A DNA stretch of 64,000 nt from Lysobacter sp. HDW10 (GCF_011300685.1 NZ_CP049864.1:984885-1048884), one strand, 5' to 3'; positions 27,817 to 37,284 are shown, counted from the stretch's first letter. The notes: generated from the sequence alone by a model not told the origin. Numbers and translations are program-made.

Positions 27817-28707
27817 TTGACGACGGGTTTGACCTCTGCGGGACAGCTCGATGCCCGCCTACGCGGTGATGAAAGGAAGGCATTGGCCTTCTGCGATTGG
27901 GCCCTAGGTTCGCCTGAGCGGGCCACCGCCGTCGCGACCGCTTGGTTGGCCCAATGGCACACTTTGGGCACCATGAATGCCGATGCCAGTCCAACCTCGC
28001 GCGGCATGCTGTGGCGGCCCCTGCTGACGCGCATGCCCGCCCAAGCACCCGCCTTGGCCGAGGCAAGTCCCGAGTTCGAAGACCTTGCCATGCTGCCCTT
28101 GCCGGCGCGCACGGCCGTCTTGCTGACCCTGTTGGGGCTCACGGCCGAAGACAGCGCAGAAGCCATGCGGCTGTCCATGCACGCCCATTCCGAGCGCCTG
28201 AACGCCGGCGTCCCGCGTCTGGCGGACGGCTCGGTCGACGGCACGCGTTGGCAGGCCTGGTCGCGCGCAATCACCGCCTATGTCGAACATCTGCCGTTGT
28301 CGCGCACCGCGCCGCTGGTCCAGGCGCGCATGTCAGGGGAAGTGGTCGCCGCAGCCGACGAAGAAGATGACGACGCCTTAAAGCGCACAACACGCCGCAA
28401 CCTGATGTTGGTCGGCGTCGTTTGCGCGACACTGCTGGCGTTGACCTTCGTGCCGAGTGTGCAAGAGCGCATCAACGATCACAGCGTACGCGTCGAAACG
28501 CGACAGCTGGATGACTTGCCCGTGATCACCCAGGCTGCGGCACCCGCGCGCGCGGTGACGCCCGTAAGCTTGGCGCCCGAAGTACAAGACCTCGCGTTCT
28601 ACGCGTGGTATGCGCAACAAACACAACACGCACACCCCAAGTACGCACCTGAGCCGACCGCCATTGAGACGAACGGTGCCTTGCCGGAGACCGAAGATGC
28701 GCCTTGA
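27817..28707 (+). CDS. Membrane protein with sigma-70 region-4-like segment
   Basis: The 296-residue protein is not a standard family I can name. Residues 93-130 (LPLPARTAVLLTLLGLTAEDSAEAMRLSMHAHSERLN, given here in outline) resemble the helix-turn-helix of ECF sigma region 4, but a clear region 2 is lacking. An acidic stretch (ADEEDDD, 180-186), a single transmembrane helix (about 195-213) and a C-terminal, probably periplasmic, tail follow. Other proteobacteria often have a sigma factor gene and a small DUF3619-type membrane gene before DUF3106; this may be a fused or diverged form. That is inference. The start is TTG at 27817, the only usable start after the upstream stop besides CTG. The end overlaps the DUF3106 gene by 11 bases. 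Confidence 0.65.
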   Translation: MTTGLTSAGQLDARLRGDERKALAFCDWALGSPERATAVATAWLAQWHTLGTMNADASPTSRGMLWRPLLTRMPAQAPALAEASPEFEDLAMLPLPARTAVLLTLLGLTAEDSAEAMRLSMHAHSERLNAGVPRLADGSVDGTRWQAWSRAITAYVEHLPLSRTAPLVQARMSGEVVAAADEEDDDALKRTTRRNLMLVGVVCATLLALTFVPSVQERINDHSVRVETRQLDDLPVITQAAAPARAVTPVSLAPEVQDLAFYAWYAQQTQHAHPKYAPEPTAIETNGALPETEDAP

Positions 28708-29242
28708 TCGACGGTTGTGGGGTGTTGCGTGCGCGGTGATCGTACTCAGCGCATGTACTAAAAATGCCGGCACGCGCGTCGACAACGTTGGCGAAGCAGA
28801 TCCGAACTATGTGCAAGCAGTGGCCGCGACTGTGCAGCAACGACAAGCCAACACATTGCAGATGCAGTTCTCCGCGTTGCCCGCTGCCGAGCAAAACGCG
28901 GTGCGCGCTGCGGCGCAAAGTTTTGCCACTTTGTCGACTGACAAGCAGCAAGTGATGCGTGCTGAGTTTGAAGCGCTGGACGACGTGACGCGACGTGGCT
29001 ACTTGCTGGGCCCGACCTTGGGTCGTGCATGGCCGCATCTGCAACCCGCGTTCGGCTACGTGCCCGAATCAGAGCGTGCGGCTGTGCTTGCGATGTTGCG
29101 CGGTTTAGATCGCGAGCACTTGAGCAGCCTGGAACGCGTCGCTTGGCGCACACCCGTCGATCAACGCGAAGCCCTTCGCGCAAAGCTCCTCAGCATGTCG
29201 GCGACAGAACGCAACACGTGGCTGTTCGAGCAAAGTTTCTAA
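28697..29242 (+). CDS. DUF3106-type lipoprotein
   Basis: The 181-residue product has a lipoprotein signal peptide (RLWGVACAVIVLSACTKN, lipobox LSAC) and a helical body with the DUF3106-like pattern QMQFSALPAAEQNAVRAAAQSFATL, LSTDKQQVMRAEFEALD and LSSLERVAWRTPVDQREALRAKLLSM. DUF3106 proteins are of unknown function. The ATG at 28697 lies within the end of the upstream gene, indicating a two-gene operon. The family call is moderately sure. Confidence 0.72.
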   Translation: MRLDRRLWGVACAVIVLSACTKNAGTRVDNVGEADPNYVQAVAATVQQRQANTLQMQFSALPAAEQNAVRAAAQSFATLSTDKQQVMRAEFEALDDVTRRGYLLGPTLGRAWPHLQPAFGYVPESERAAVLAMLRGLDREHLSSLERVAWRTPVDQREALRAKLLSMSATERNTWLFEQSF

Positions 29243-29252
29243 CAGCGACGTC

Positions 29253-30365
29253 TTACTTCAAGAAGATCATCACGCCGGCGATGGAGGCCACCATGATCAT
29301 CAGGAAGAAATGCATGCTGCCCAACATCAAATACTTGATGGTCGTCTTCAAGGTCGACTGTTGATAGATGCGCTTCTGAGATTGATACAAATACACCGCG
29401 GCCCAAATCAATACCGGCACGATGCAATACAGCAACACTTTCTGCAGCAAGGTGCTGCCCGTAAAGTGCACGAAGGTTGCGCCGATCAATAACACCGCAC
29501 TGAGCATCAACAAATGTGCGTGGCTATACAGCGCGACCACCAAATGCTCGAGATAAGTAAACGAACTGCGCCAATAGAACACGCGCAACAACAGCGCAAA
29601 AATCGGCACCATGAAAAACAACGCGGTGGGCACTGAGCTCAACCACAACGGCCCCAATTCGTCTTGCCCTTTCGAGAGCTTGGCGATATTGGCCAACATC
29701 CGCAGACGCAGCTTCTGAATCATCGCGTCATACCAATCCGGCATGCTCGCGGAGTGATAGGGATTCGCGCGCGCCTTGTCCAACTCTTTCTCAACATTTG
29801 TTTTCACAGACACGTTGAGATCGTTCGCGCTGCCACTTGGCGCGCGATGTTCGAGCTCTGCAATACGCATGTTTGCCGCTTCATTCACTTTGTCGATGCT
29901 GATCGACCTGCCCGGTTCTGGCACCTCGGCCAATGCCGCAATCGTGTCAGTGCGCATCTTCTGCACTTCAGCGACTGTTTTCACGCTATTAAAAGTGCTG
30001 TCATCTCGAATCCTGAACTCTGTGCCTTCCGGCATTGCGAGATGCGCCAGAAAGAAGGTGAAAATCGACAAGATCAGGAAGATGCGCAGCGGCGGCAAAT
30101 AGCGCACACGCTTACCGGATAAGTAATTGATCGCGGCGCGACCCGGGATACAAATGTCACGCAAGGTGCGGAAGATCCGCCCGTCGACGTGCCAAAAAGA
30201 CTCGAACACTTCCTCAAGGGCGTGCTTCACGCTTCGCAAGGGATTGTGGGCGTGTTGGCCACAGCCGTGACAGTACTCACCGACCAAAACGGTAGCGCAG
30301 TTTTCACACGTACTTGCGTGCGTGATTTCCGTTGGAAGCGGTTCGTTGCCCGTCGACGTCCCCAT
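29253..30365 (-). CDS. DUF3667 membrane protein with N-terminal zinc-ribbon cysteines
   Basis: The 370-residue protein opens with CENCATVLVGEYCHGCGQ, a four-cysteine CxxC...CxxC zinc-ribbon pattern. The DUF3667 core follows (VKHALEEVFESFWHVDGRIFRTLRDI ... YLSGKRVRYLPPLRIFLILSIFTFFL, given in pieces), with a first helix near 95-115 and four more hydrophobic segments after residue 230. The central 120 residues are a hydrophilic domain. Function is unknown. I chose the ATG at 30365 because longer in-frame starts run into the divergent MATE gene. It converges on the DUF3106 gene. Confidence 0.8.
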   Translation of the reverse strand: MGTSTGNEPLPTEITHASTCENCATVLVGEYCHGCGQHAHNPLRSVKHALEEVFESFWHVDGRIFRTLRDICIPGRAAINYLSGKRVRYLPPLRIFLILSIFTFFLAHLAMPEGTEFRIRDDSTFNSVKTVAEVQKMRTDTIAALAEVPEPGRSISIDKVNEAANMRIAELEHRAPSGSANDLNVSVKTNVEKELDKARANPYHSASMPDWYDAMIQKLRLRMLANIAKLSKGQDELGPLWLSSVPTALFFMVPIFALLLRVFYWRSSFTYLEHLVVALYSHAHLLMLSAVLLIGATFVHFTGSTLLQKVLLYCIVPVLIWAAVYLYQSQKRIYQQSTLKTTIKYLMLGSMHFFLMIMVASIAGVMIFLK

Positions 30366-30426
30366 GAAGTCCGATTGATAAGATACCCGCTCGCCGAATC
30401 TTTTGCGGCGTTTCATTCGGAAGCCC

Positions 30427-31794
30427 ATGACGTCCACGACCGGCAAGCGCGTGCTGATGCGCCACGAAATGCGAACGACTGCGGTGCTTGCCGCACCGTT
30501 GGTATTGGGCCATGTGTCGTCCGGATTGATCGGCTTTGTCGACTCCGCATTGGCCGGTCACCACGGCACCCAAACCTTGGCCGGTGTGTCGGTCGGCAAC
30601 GCGCTGTACTGGTTGCCCATGACCGTGCCCATGGGCGTGTTGATGGCTTTGCCACCGCACGTGTCGGAGTTGGATGGTGCAGGCCGTCGTCATGAGGTGC
30701 CCGTCGTGTTCAGGCAGGCCCTATGGCTAGCGCTTGGTCTCGGTATCGCCTTGTTCGCCATCTTGAGCACCTGGCGCTACCTGCTCGGACCAATGGGCAT
30801 TGATGCGGAAGTGATTCCCCATGCCGTGGGTTTCATCGATGGCATCCGCTGGGGCATTCCTGCGTTCACGTTCTACTTGTGCATGCGCTATCTGAGTGAT
30901 GGCTTGCACTGGACACTGCCAACGATGCTATTGGGCTTCGGCGGCTTGCTGGTTTTGGTGCCTCTGGGCTATGCGATGGCCTTCGGTGTGGGGCCATTGC
31001 CTGAAATGGGCGCGAATGGTCTGGGTGTCGCGTCGGCCATCATGCTGTGGGCACAAGCGATTTGTTTTGCGTTGTATCTATGGCGCTCGAAGCGCTTTGC
31101 TGACCTCGCATTGTTCAGCACGTTTGAACGGCCCAACAAAGCGATCTTGGTCAAGCTGCTCCGCACCGGTCTGCCCATTGGCGGCATGGTGGCGATGGAG
31201 GGTGGCTTGTTCATCGCGACGTCATTACTCATGGGGCGACTCGGTGCCACACCCGCCGCTGCGCATCAAATCGCAATCAATGTGGCGAGCTTGTGCTTCA
31301 TGATTCCGATGGGCATTGCCGAAGCGACAACCGTGCGTGTCGGTCACGCCATGGGGCAAAGCGATACCGGCAAATTGCGCCGCGCAGTCATCGCCGGCTA
31401 CACCTTGCTGCTGATTACGCAAACGCTGTCGGTGATCTTGCTGATCTCGGGCAATCGCTGGGTCGCCGATATCTATACCAATGATGTGGTCGTCGCCACA
31501 CTCGCCAGCCACTTGCTGATTTTCGCCGCGATCTTCCAACTGCCCGATGGCGTTCAGGTGATCTCAGCAGGTGCACTGCGCGGACTCAAGGACACTCGTG
31601 TGCCGATGTTGTTGGCGGCATTTTCCTATTGGGGGATCGGCATGCCCGTGGGGGCAGGCCTAGGTTTGGCCGCAGGCTACGGCCCGGCGGGCATGTGGGT
31701 GGGTCTGACCGCTGGTCTGACGGTGGCTGCCATTTGTCTGTGCTGGCGTGCCATGCGCACCATCCGAAAACTGGAAACACACGGCATTCGGTGA
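30427..31794 (+). CDS. MATE family multidrug/cation exporter
   Basis: The 455-residue protein has twelve predicted transmembrane helices in two homologous halves, starting MRHEMRTTAVLAAPLVLGHVSSGLIGFVDSALAGHHG, the typical N-terminal MATE segment with the conserved Asp in the first helix region (FVDSALAG). The second half contains PAAAHQIAINVASLCFMIPMGIAEATTVRVGHAMG and LPDGVQVISAGALRGLKDTRVPM. It likely exports cationic toxins with Na+ or H+ in exchange, NorM-like. GGAAG lies just before the ATG at 30427; a TTG start at 30403 is possible but less likely. Confidence 0.92.
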   Translation: MTSTTGKRVLMRHEMRTTAVLAAPLVLGHVSSGLIGFVDSALAGHHGTQTLAGVSVGNALYWLPMTVPMGVLMALPPHVSELDGAGRRHEVPVVFRQALWLALGLGIALFAILSTWRYLLGPMGIDAEVIPHAVGFIDGIRWGIPAFTFYLCMRYLSDGLHWTLPTMLLGFGGLLVLVPLGYAMAFGVGPLPEMGANGLGVASAIMLWAQAICFALYLWRSKRFADLALFSTFERPNKAILVKLLRTGLPIGGMVAMEGGLFIATSLLMGRLGATPAAAHQIAINVASLCFMIPMGIAEATTVRVGHAMGQSDTGKLRRAVIAGYTLLLITQTLSVILLISGNRWVADIYTNDVVVATLASHLLIFAAIFQLPDGVQVISAGALRGLKDTRVPMLLAAFSYWGIGMPVGAGLGLAAGYGPAGMWVGLTAGLTVAAICLCWRAMRTIRKLETHGIR

Positions 31795-31866
31795 CCTATG
31801 GCGCATCCGTCTTCAGGGTGCGACTGCTACGCTATGGCCATTCCTTAATGGCTTGAGCCGCTCCCG

Positions 31867-33762
31867 ATGAACGAAGTTGTCGTCCGCCGCCGTGGTCCCA
31901 TCGCCCGCTTTTTCTTGGGGCTGTGGAACGCAGTGAATTTCACCCGTCGCTTGATCATGAATATCGTGTTCTTCGCGGTGTTGCTTTTCATCATCGGTTT
32001 GCTGATGCGGGAAGAACAGCCGACAACGCTGGCTGCGAACTCCGTGTTGTTGCTTGAGCCCAAAGGTCGCCTTGTCGAGCAGGACGATCGCGATCCCATC
32101 ACGCGCTTGTTGTCGACCGCTGACTCACGCAACGAACAAAATCGCGTCGTTCAATTGCGTGACTTGATCGGCGTCATTGATGCCGCGACGAAAGACAAGA
32201 GCGTCAAACATATCCTGATGGATGTCGACAGTTTCAATCCGTCGGGCTTTGCGTCTTTGCATGAAGTGATGGCGGCTCTGCAGCGCTTCCGCGCAAGCGG
32301 CAAAAAAATTACTGCGTTCTCGCAAGGCATGTCGCAAGGCCAGTATTTGATGGCCGCACAAGCCGACGAAATTTTCCTTGATCCGCAGGGCTATGGCGTG
32401 ATGCTGGAAGGTCTGGCGAGCTACCGCCCGTATATGCGCGAAGGCTTGCAAGACAAACTCGGTGTGGATTTCCGCTTGTTCAAAGTGGGCGAGTACAAAT
32501 CTGCGGCAGAGCCCTACGTGCGTGACAACGCGTCGCCAGAATCCAAAGTCGCCGACTTGTTCTGGATGAATGATCTGTGGACGCGCTATATCGACGATAT
32601 CGCCAAAGCGCGCAAGCTCTCGCCGGATACGGTGCGTGCCAGCATCGACAACATGGCCAGTGGTGTCGCAGCGGCGCAAGGCGATCTTGCCGCGTATGCC
32701 GTGCAACAGAAATGGGTCGATGGTCTGAAGACGCGCGAAGAAGTTGAAGCCTATTTGGCCAAGAAGGGTTTTGGCGATGACGCGTCTGACGACGGGCTGC
32801 GATCCATCGGCATGAACGAATACATCGCGAGCAATCGTTTGAAAGTGCCCAGCCTCTCGACTACGTCGATTGGTGTGGTTGTTGCCGAGGGTGAAATCGT
32901 CCCGGGCCGACAAGATCCTGGCAGCATCGGCGGTGAATCCACCGCGGAGTTGTTGCGTTCGGCGCGCGAAGATGACGCCATTAAAGCGGTTGTTCTGCGC
33001 GTGAACTCGCCGGGCGGTGAAGTGTTTGCATCCGAGCAAATTCGCCGCGAAGTTGAAGCGTTGAAGGCAGCGGGCAAACCCGTTGTTGTTTCGATGGGTG
33101 ACGTCGCTGCTTCCGGCGGTTATTGGATCAGCATGAATGCCGATCGCATCTATGCAGACCCGTCGACCATTACCGGTTCAATCGGCATCTTCGGCTTGGT
33201 GCCGAACGTGACGCGCGCACTCGGCAAGATTGGTGTGCATACCGATGGTGTCGGCACGTCACCGCTCGCAGGTGCCACCGATCCGACCCGTCCGCTTGAT
33301 GAAGGCTTGGCCACCTTGATTCAAAGCGTGATTGAAAAAGGCTATCGCGACTTCACGGGCAAAGTTGCCGCTGCACGCGGCAAGCCGGTCGATGCCATCG
33401 ATGCTGTGGCACGCGGCCGTGTGTGGAGCGGTGCACAAGCCAAGGAACGCGGTTTGGTAGATGCCTTCGGTGGCTTGTCAGATGCCGTGAACGATGCCGC
33501 CACACGCGCAAAGCTCGGCAAGGCCGGCACCTACAACGTGCGATACATCGAAAACACAGCCGCGCCGTTTGGTGGCTTGTTCGGTAGCCGTTTGGAATCG
33601 CGCATTGCGGTGAGCATGCTGAAGCACTCCAGCACCCTGCAAGGTTTTGCTGCCGGTTTTGTGCCTGATGCACAAAAGCAATTGCAAGCCGTGCAAGCAC
33701 AATTGATTCGTCGTGATGCGTCGCCGGTCAAGGCGATGGCGCATTGCTTCTGTGTTTTTTGA
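31867..33762 (+). CDS. sppA: Signal peptide peptidase SppA, 67-kDa (long) type
   Basis: The 631-residue protein has one N-terminal transmembrane helix (about 30-47) and two tandem S49 peptidase domains, as in E. coli SppA (618). Both halves of the catalytic dyad are visible: K211 in FKVGEYKSAAEPY and S416 in MGDVAASGGYWIS; RVNSPGGEVFASEQI and TITGSIGIFG flank the active site. It degrades cleaved signal peptides in the inner membrane, active site facing the periplasm. The C-terminus ends KAMAHCFCVF. It is followed after 25 bp by a small exported protein. Confidence 0.95.
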   Translation: MNEVVVRRRGPIARFFLGLWNAVNFTRRLIMNIVFFAVLLFIIGLLMREEQPTTLAANSVLLLEPKGRLVEQDDRDPITRLLSTADSRNEQNRVVQLRDLIGVIDAATKDKSVKHILMDVDSFNPSGFASLHEVMAALQRFRASGKKITAFSQGMSQGQYLMAAQADEIFLDPQGYGVMLEGLASYRPYMREGLQDKLGVDFRLFKVGEYKSAAEPYVRDNASPESKVADLFWMNDLWTRYIDDIAKARKLSPDTVRASIDNMASGVAAAQGDLAAYAVQQKWVDGLKTREEVEAYLAKKGFGDDASDDGLRSIGMNEYIASNRLKVPSLSTTSIGVVVAEGEIVPGRQDPGSIGGESTAELLRSAREDDAIKAVVLRVNSPGGEVFASEQIRREVEALKAAGKPVVVSMGDVAASGGYWISMNADRIYADPSTITGSIGIFGLVPNVTRALGKIGVHTDGVGTSPLAGATDPTRPLDEGLATLIQSVIEKGYRDFTGKVAAARGKPVDAIDAVARGRVWSGAQAKERGLVDAFGGLSDAVNDAATRAKLGKAGTYNVRYIENTAAPFGGLFGSRLESRIAVSMLKHSSTLQGFAAGFVPDAQKQLQAVQAQLIRRDASPVKAMAHCFCVF

Positions 33763-33787
33763 TTGACGTAACAAGAGGAAGTCTGTT

Positions 33788-34231
33788 TTGAAGGGTGTCG
33801 TACGTGTTGTGTCCGCATGGGGTTTAGTCGTTTCGTTGTTGTTCGCGCCGGCGATGCAAGCGAAGGATGCTTCAGCAAAGCCAATGGTCGTCGAGCACAC
33901 CTATTGGGTGAAGCCGGGTCGCGCTTTGCAGTTCATCACCTTGTACAAGCGCAGCGAAGTGCCGAAGTTGGACGCATGGGTGGCGGCAGGAAAATTGCGT
34001 GGCTATCGCATCACGCAGCCGCAGTTCATGGCGGGCAATGATCAATGGGATTACCGCATCACCCTGTTCTGGCGGGATGCTGAGTCGGCCATTGAAGCCG
34101 CATCGCAAGACTTGAGCCGACGTAAAGCCGACTCAAACGATCGTTACGAAGATCAGATGATGCTCGAGCTCGTCGTCGACCACAACGAAGTGATCGTGCG
34201 CGAAACCGAGAAGGGTGTGACCGACAACTGA
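33788..34231 (+). CDS. Hypothetical periplasmic protein
   Basis: The 147-residue product begins with a signal peptide (VVRVVSAWGLVVSLLFAPAMQAKD, likely cleavage after MQA). The mature part, about 120 residues, contains VVEHTYWVKPGRALQFITLYKRSEVPKL and WDYRITLFWRDAESAIEA, the layout of a small ferredoxin-like (ABM/EthD-type) fold, which is only a suggestion. The start is a TTG at 33788 preceded by AGAGGAA at 7-nt spacing, which decides the start. It may be cotranscribed with sppA. Confidence 0.7.
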   Translation: MKGVVRVVSAWGLVVSLLFAPAMQAKDASAKPMVVEHTYWVKPGRALQFITLYKRSEVPKLDAWVAAGKLRGYRITQPQFMAGNDQWDYRITLFWRDAESAIEAASQDLSRRKADSNDRYEDQMMLELVVDHNEVIVRETEKGVTDN

Positions 34232-34244
34232 GACGTGCCGGCGT

Positions 34245-34448
34245 TTATTCTCCGGCCGCTTCTTTCAACGCCTTTTCGTTTTCTTCGGCCTGCGCCTTGG
34301 CGGTCGCCTCGGCTTCATGGGCGCGGTTCAGTGGCTTTTCGATCTCACGGCGCAAGGCTTTCTGGTCTTCCTTCTGGGCAGGCGTTTGTCGCTCGGTACA
34401 CGCAGCCAAACTGAAAACACACAACAGCAAGGCAAGTCGATAGATCAC
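34245..34448 (-). CDS. Small lipoprotein with charged helical tail
   Basis: Read from GTG at 34448 the 67-residue protein starts MIYRLALLLCVFSLAACTE, a clear lipoprotein signal (LAAC lipobox), followed by a Lys/Glu/Ala-rich helix (EDQKALRREIEKPLNRAHEAE, given in outline) that may form a coiled coil. I prefer GTG 34448 over TTG 34460 because GGAG lies 6 nt upstream of the GTG. Envelope location is likely; function is unknown. Confidence 0.68.
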   Translation of the reverse strand: MIYRLALLLCVFSLAACTERQTPAQKEDQKALRREIEKPLNRAHEAEATAKAQAEENEKALKEAAGE

Positions 34449-34523
34449 GGGCCACTCCAATGCGGGGATGCTTCAGGCACTCTATCGCGATAGTCTTGTG
34501 AAAACCACGAATCCGGAAAGCGC

Positions 34524-35297
34524 ATGGGTAACGCACGTTGGCGATTGGATGGCAGTGTCGCCTTGGTCACAGGCGGCAGCGCGGGCATTGGCTTGGCCAC
34601 CGTGCGCATGCTGCTGTCATTGGGCGCCGATGTGCGCGTCGTTGCGCGCGACGAGGCTGCGCTGACGGCGCTGCAAGACGAACTGGCCGACGAATTCCCC
34701 GGGCGTGACATCGCTGTCTTTGCATCCGACGTGGCGGACGAAGTGTCAAGACGCGATTTACTTGATTGGGTGGAAGACCAAGGCGACTTGCACATCTTGG
34801 TGAACAACGCAGGCACCAATATCAGTAAGCCGACCGTCGAGTACAGCGAAGAAGAATGGCGCACTATTTTTGAAGTGAACCTGTTTAGCGCATTTGAACT
34901 CTCGCGCTATTTGCACCCCATGTTGTCGCAACACGCCGCCTCAAGCATCGTCAACGTGGGCAGCGTATCTGGCCTCATGCATGTGCGTACAGGCTCACCC
35001 TACGGCATGAGCAAAGCCGCGATGCATCAGATGACGCAGAATCTTGCGGTCGAATGGGCGGAAGACGGTGTGCGTGTGAATTGCGTGGCGCCTTGGTATA
35101 TCCGCACGCGTCGCACGTCGCCCAAGTTGTCGAATCCTGATTATCTCGATGATGTCTTGCTACGCACGCCGATGGGTCGTATCGGTGAGCCCGATGAAGT
35201 TGCCTCGGCGATTTGTTGGTTGTGCATGCCGGCTGCAAGTTACATCACCGGACAGTGCCTTGCCGTCGACGGCGGATTTAGCCGTTACGGATTCTGA
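34524..35297 (+). CDS. Short-chain dehydrogenase/reductase (tropinone-reductase-like SDR)
   Basis: The 257-residue classical SDR has the cofactor motif [17 protein letters not shown] (ILVNNAGTN), the catalytic Ser in NVGSVSG, and YGMSK (Y-x3-K), with the C-terminal [33 protein letters not shown]. The R in VVARDE after the second strand points to NADP(H). The N-terminus [21 protein letters not shown] fits tropinone-reductase-like SDRs; the real substrate cannot be read from sequence. The stop overlaps the convergent DUF4124 gene by 13 bases. Confidence 0.88.
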   Translation: MGNARWRLDGSVALVTGGSAGIGLATVRMLLSLGADVRVVARDEAALTALQDELADEFPGRDIAVFASDVADEVSRRDLLDWVEDQGDLHILVNNAGTNISKPTVEYSEEEWRTIFEVNLFSAFELSRYLHPMLSQHAASSIVNVGSVSGLMHVRTGSPYGMSKAAMHQMTQNLAVEWAEDGVRVNCVAPWYIRTRRTSPKLSNPDYLDDVLLRTPMGRIGEPDEVASAICWLCMPAASYITGQCLAVDGGFSRYGF

Positions 35298-35944
35298 GCA
35301 GGGCTTGCGCAGGTACTTTGCGCCATTACTTTTCCGGTGCGTGTCGAAAGTGCAATCGCATCGTTGATGAATTCCGGATTGCCCATTTCGACCAAAGCCT
35401 TGGCTTCCAAATCATATTGCTGCCATGACGCGCAGGCGTCTTGATCCGGAATACGCTCGCAGGTGTCTTGTTGCATGTCACACATCTTCGGCGTGTTGGG
35501 GTCGTTCGGATCTGCATTGCTCGGCATCAGCGGAATACACCGCGCCTTCGGTGCACCGTTATCGCTTAAATAACTTTTTTGCTGCGGCGTATAGCAGCGA
35601 TAGATCGGCGGTGGCGGCAAGGTCGTGCGTGCGATGGGCGCGGGTTGCGTCACGGGCGCGACGGGAGGCGCGACGACAGGTGCAGGCGGGTAGGTCTCAG
35701 GTGCAACGGTGTAGGTGGGTGCTGCGGGCTTTTGCATCACCTGCTTGGTTTGCTTCTGACCCTTGGCGCAAGGCACATCGTTTTGCAAACTGACCATGCC
35801 TTGGCGATCGACACAGCGATAGAACACAACGCTATTGGGATCTGCCTTCGCGCGCGTGCCCTTCTTCTGCGCATGGCCCGACTGCGCCAGCATCATCAAG
35901 AGGCCCGCACCCAGCGTCACGCACAGCATTCTGAAAACAGTCAT
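35285..35944 (-). CDS. DUF4124-containing exported protein
   Basis: This 219-residue protein has a signal peptide ([21 protein letters not shown]), a DUF4124-like N-terminal unit ([25 protein letters not shown]), a Pro/Ala/Thr-rich linker (about 70-115) and a second cysteine-containing domain ([16 protein letters not shown] ... CIPLMPSN ... [20 protein letters not shown]). Disulfides in the periplasm are likely. It overlaps the preceding gene by 4 bases (ATGA), and the two proteins share the same plan, so they look like a duplicated pair. Confidence 0.75.
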   Translation of the reverse strand: MTVFRMLCVTLGAGLLMMLAQSGHAQKKGTRAKADPNSVVFYRCVDRQGMVSLQNDVPCAKGQKQTKQVMQKPAAPTYTVAPETYPPAPVVAPPVAPVTQPAPIARTTLPPPPIYRCYTPQQKSYLSDNGAPKARCIPLMPSNADPNDPNTPKMCDMQQDTCERIPDQDACASWQQYDLEAKALVEMGNPEFINDAIALSTRTGKVMAQSTCASPAQNP

Positions 35945-36642
35945 CGATTGCAGTCTGCACGCAAGCGGGCATCAATGCTAGCGGCTTCCGCGTCCAAGGC
36001 ATTGCGGTCGCTGGCTTGCAAGGCAACATTCTTACGACGGATTTCTGCGCGACGGGCATCCAACAGTGCGCAGGATTGCGCACGTGGCATTGCAACACAG
36101 GTGTCACGCACCCAGAGACCGCCACCGATATACACGGGTGGATACATCACCGGCGGGCGCGCGTAGCCGCCGCCGATTTGTACGCTCGTGTGGCGATCGG
36201 CGTAGTTGACCCATGCGCCACCACCGGAATAGGTAGGTGGTCGTGGTGTGCCGAGCACGCTGTAGGTGGTGCCATAGGCGGGCACCCAACGCGCAATGCC
36301 ATCGGCACTTTCGCTGGTATAGCGTTCGCCGTCGGGCGAGGTGCATTGATAGATCGGTCGCGATGCACTCGTGCCGTTTTGAATGACATAGGTGATCTGT
36401 TGCGGTGGCTGCGCGGGCACTCGCGTGGTGGGAAGGACAGCAGGCTTCGCGGGATCACGCGGTCGCGTCATGTTTTGCCGCGAGACTTCTTGGCCCGGCT
36501 TGCAGGGTTTGTCTTGTGTGACCGTGCGCCCATCGACTTTGCAGCGAAAAATTTCTACCTGATCGGCGGCGTGGGCGATGGCCGAAGGCAGGCAAGCCCC
36601 AAGCGCCGTACACAGCCAAATCGCGCGTATAGTGATCGTCAT
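35941..36642 (-). CDS. DUF4124-containing exported protein, paralogue of the next gene
   Basis: The 233-residue product starts with a signal peptide (cleavage likely after AIAHAAD), then a DUF4124-like unit EIFRCKVDGRTVTQDKPCKPGQE, a Pro/Thr linker and a second unit YQCTSPDGERYTSESADGIARW. A Gly/Tyr-rich stretch (GGGAWVNYADRHTSVQIGGGYARPP) and a C-terminal helical region with two cysteines follow. It has the same architecture as the downstream protein. Function is unknown; an envelope role is inferred from export. Confidence 0.75.
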   Translation of the reverse strand: MTITIRAIWLCTALGACLPSAIAHAADQVEIFRCKVDGRTVTQDKPCKPGQEVSRQNMTRPRDPAKPAVLPTTRVPAQPPQQITYVIQNGTSASRPIYQCTSPDGERYTSESADGIARWVPAYGTTYSVLGTPRPPTYSGGGAWVNYADRHTSVQIGGGYARPPVMYPPVYIGGGLWVRDTCVAMPRAQSCALLDARRAEIRRKNVALQASDRNALDAEAASIDARLRADCNR

Positions 36643-36717
36643 ACGCCTATAGTGCGACGCCGACGTGCGTTAGGGGTGATCTAGCGTCACGTGTTTGCGA
36701 ACGGGCTGTGCCGCGAT

Positions 36718-37278
36718 TCAGGCGCGCAGCGTGTCGCCCGTGGCCGCATCACGAATCGGGGTCGGGGCACTCAGCCCGCCGGTTTCCCCTTCGACAACGC
36801 CTTCGATCAGGGCCAGCACCCGTGGATCGAGGTCAGCGGCAGAAGTTACCGCGGGCAGGCCGCTCAGGTTGGCACTGGTCGACACGAGCGCGCCGCCGAA
36901 GGCATTGCACAGGGCGATGACCGCAGGATGCGCAGTCACGCGAACAGCAATGCCCGTGTGTTTGCCGGTAATCCACTTCGGCGCCCAGAGCGACGCCGGC
37001 ACGATCCAAGTGTTTGGACCTGGCCAGGATTCGCGCACGCGCGCACGCGCCACCTCAGAGAGTGCAGACATATCCACAAACGGCGCGAGTTGCGTTTCAT
37101 CGGCGGCGATCAAGATCATCCCGCGCGACACTTCACGTTGCTTGATCGACAAGACATGCATCACCGCTGCTTCATTGCGCGGATCGCACCCCAAGCCCCA
37201 TACGCCTTCCGTCGGATAGGCAACGACGCCCCCAGACTTGATGCAACGCGCAGCATTTGGGTGGTCGAGTCTATCCAT
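36718..37278 (-). CDS. tsaC: Threonylcarbamoyl-AMP synthase (TsaC/YrdC)
   Basis: The 186-residue protein is a single-domain Sua5/YrdC protein: the KSGGVVAYPTEGVWGLGCDP loop, the LSIKQREVSRGMILIAADE segment with its K-R pair, WPGPNTWIVPAS, VRVTAHPAV and ALVSTSANLSGLPAV. It makes threonylcarbamoyl-AMP for the t6A37 modification of ANN-decoding tRNAs. The downstream rare tRNA-Ile(CAU) at 54.2 kb is one such substrate. It starts 6 bp after topA; the ATG at 37278 was chosen over a TTG two codons earlier. Confidence 0.93.
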   Translation of the reverse strand: MDRLDHPNAARCIKSGGVVAYPTEGVWGLGCDPRNEAAVMHVLSIKQREVSRGMILIAADETQLAPFVDMSALSEVARARVRESWPGPNTWIVPASLWAPKWITGKHTGIAVRVTAHPAVIALCNAFGGALVSTSANLSGLPAVTSAADLDPRVLALIEGVVEGETGGLSAPTPIRDAATGDTLRA

Positions 37279-37284
37279 GAACAA

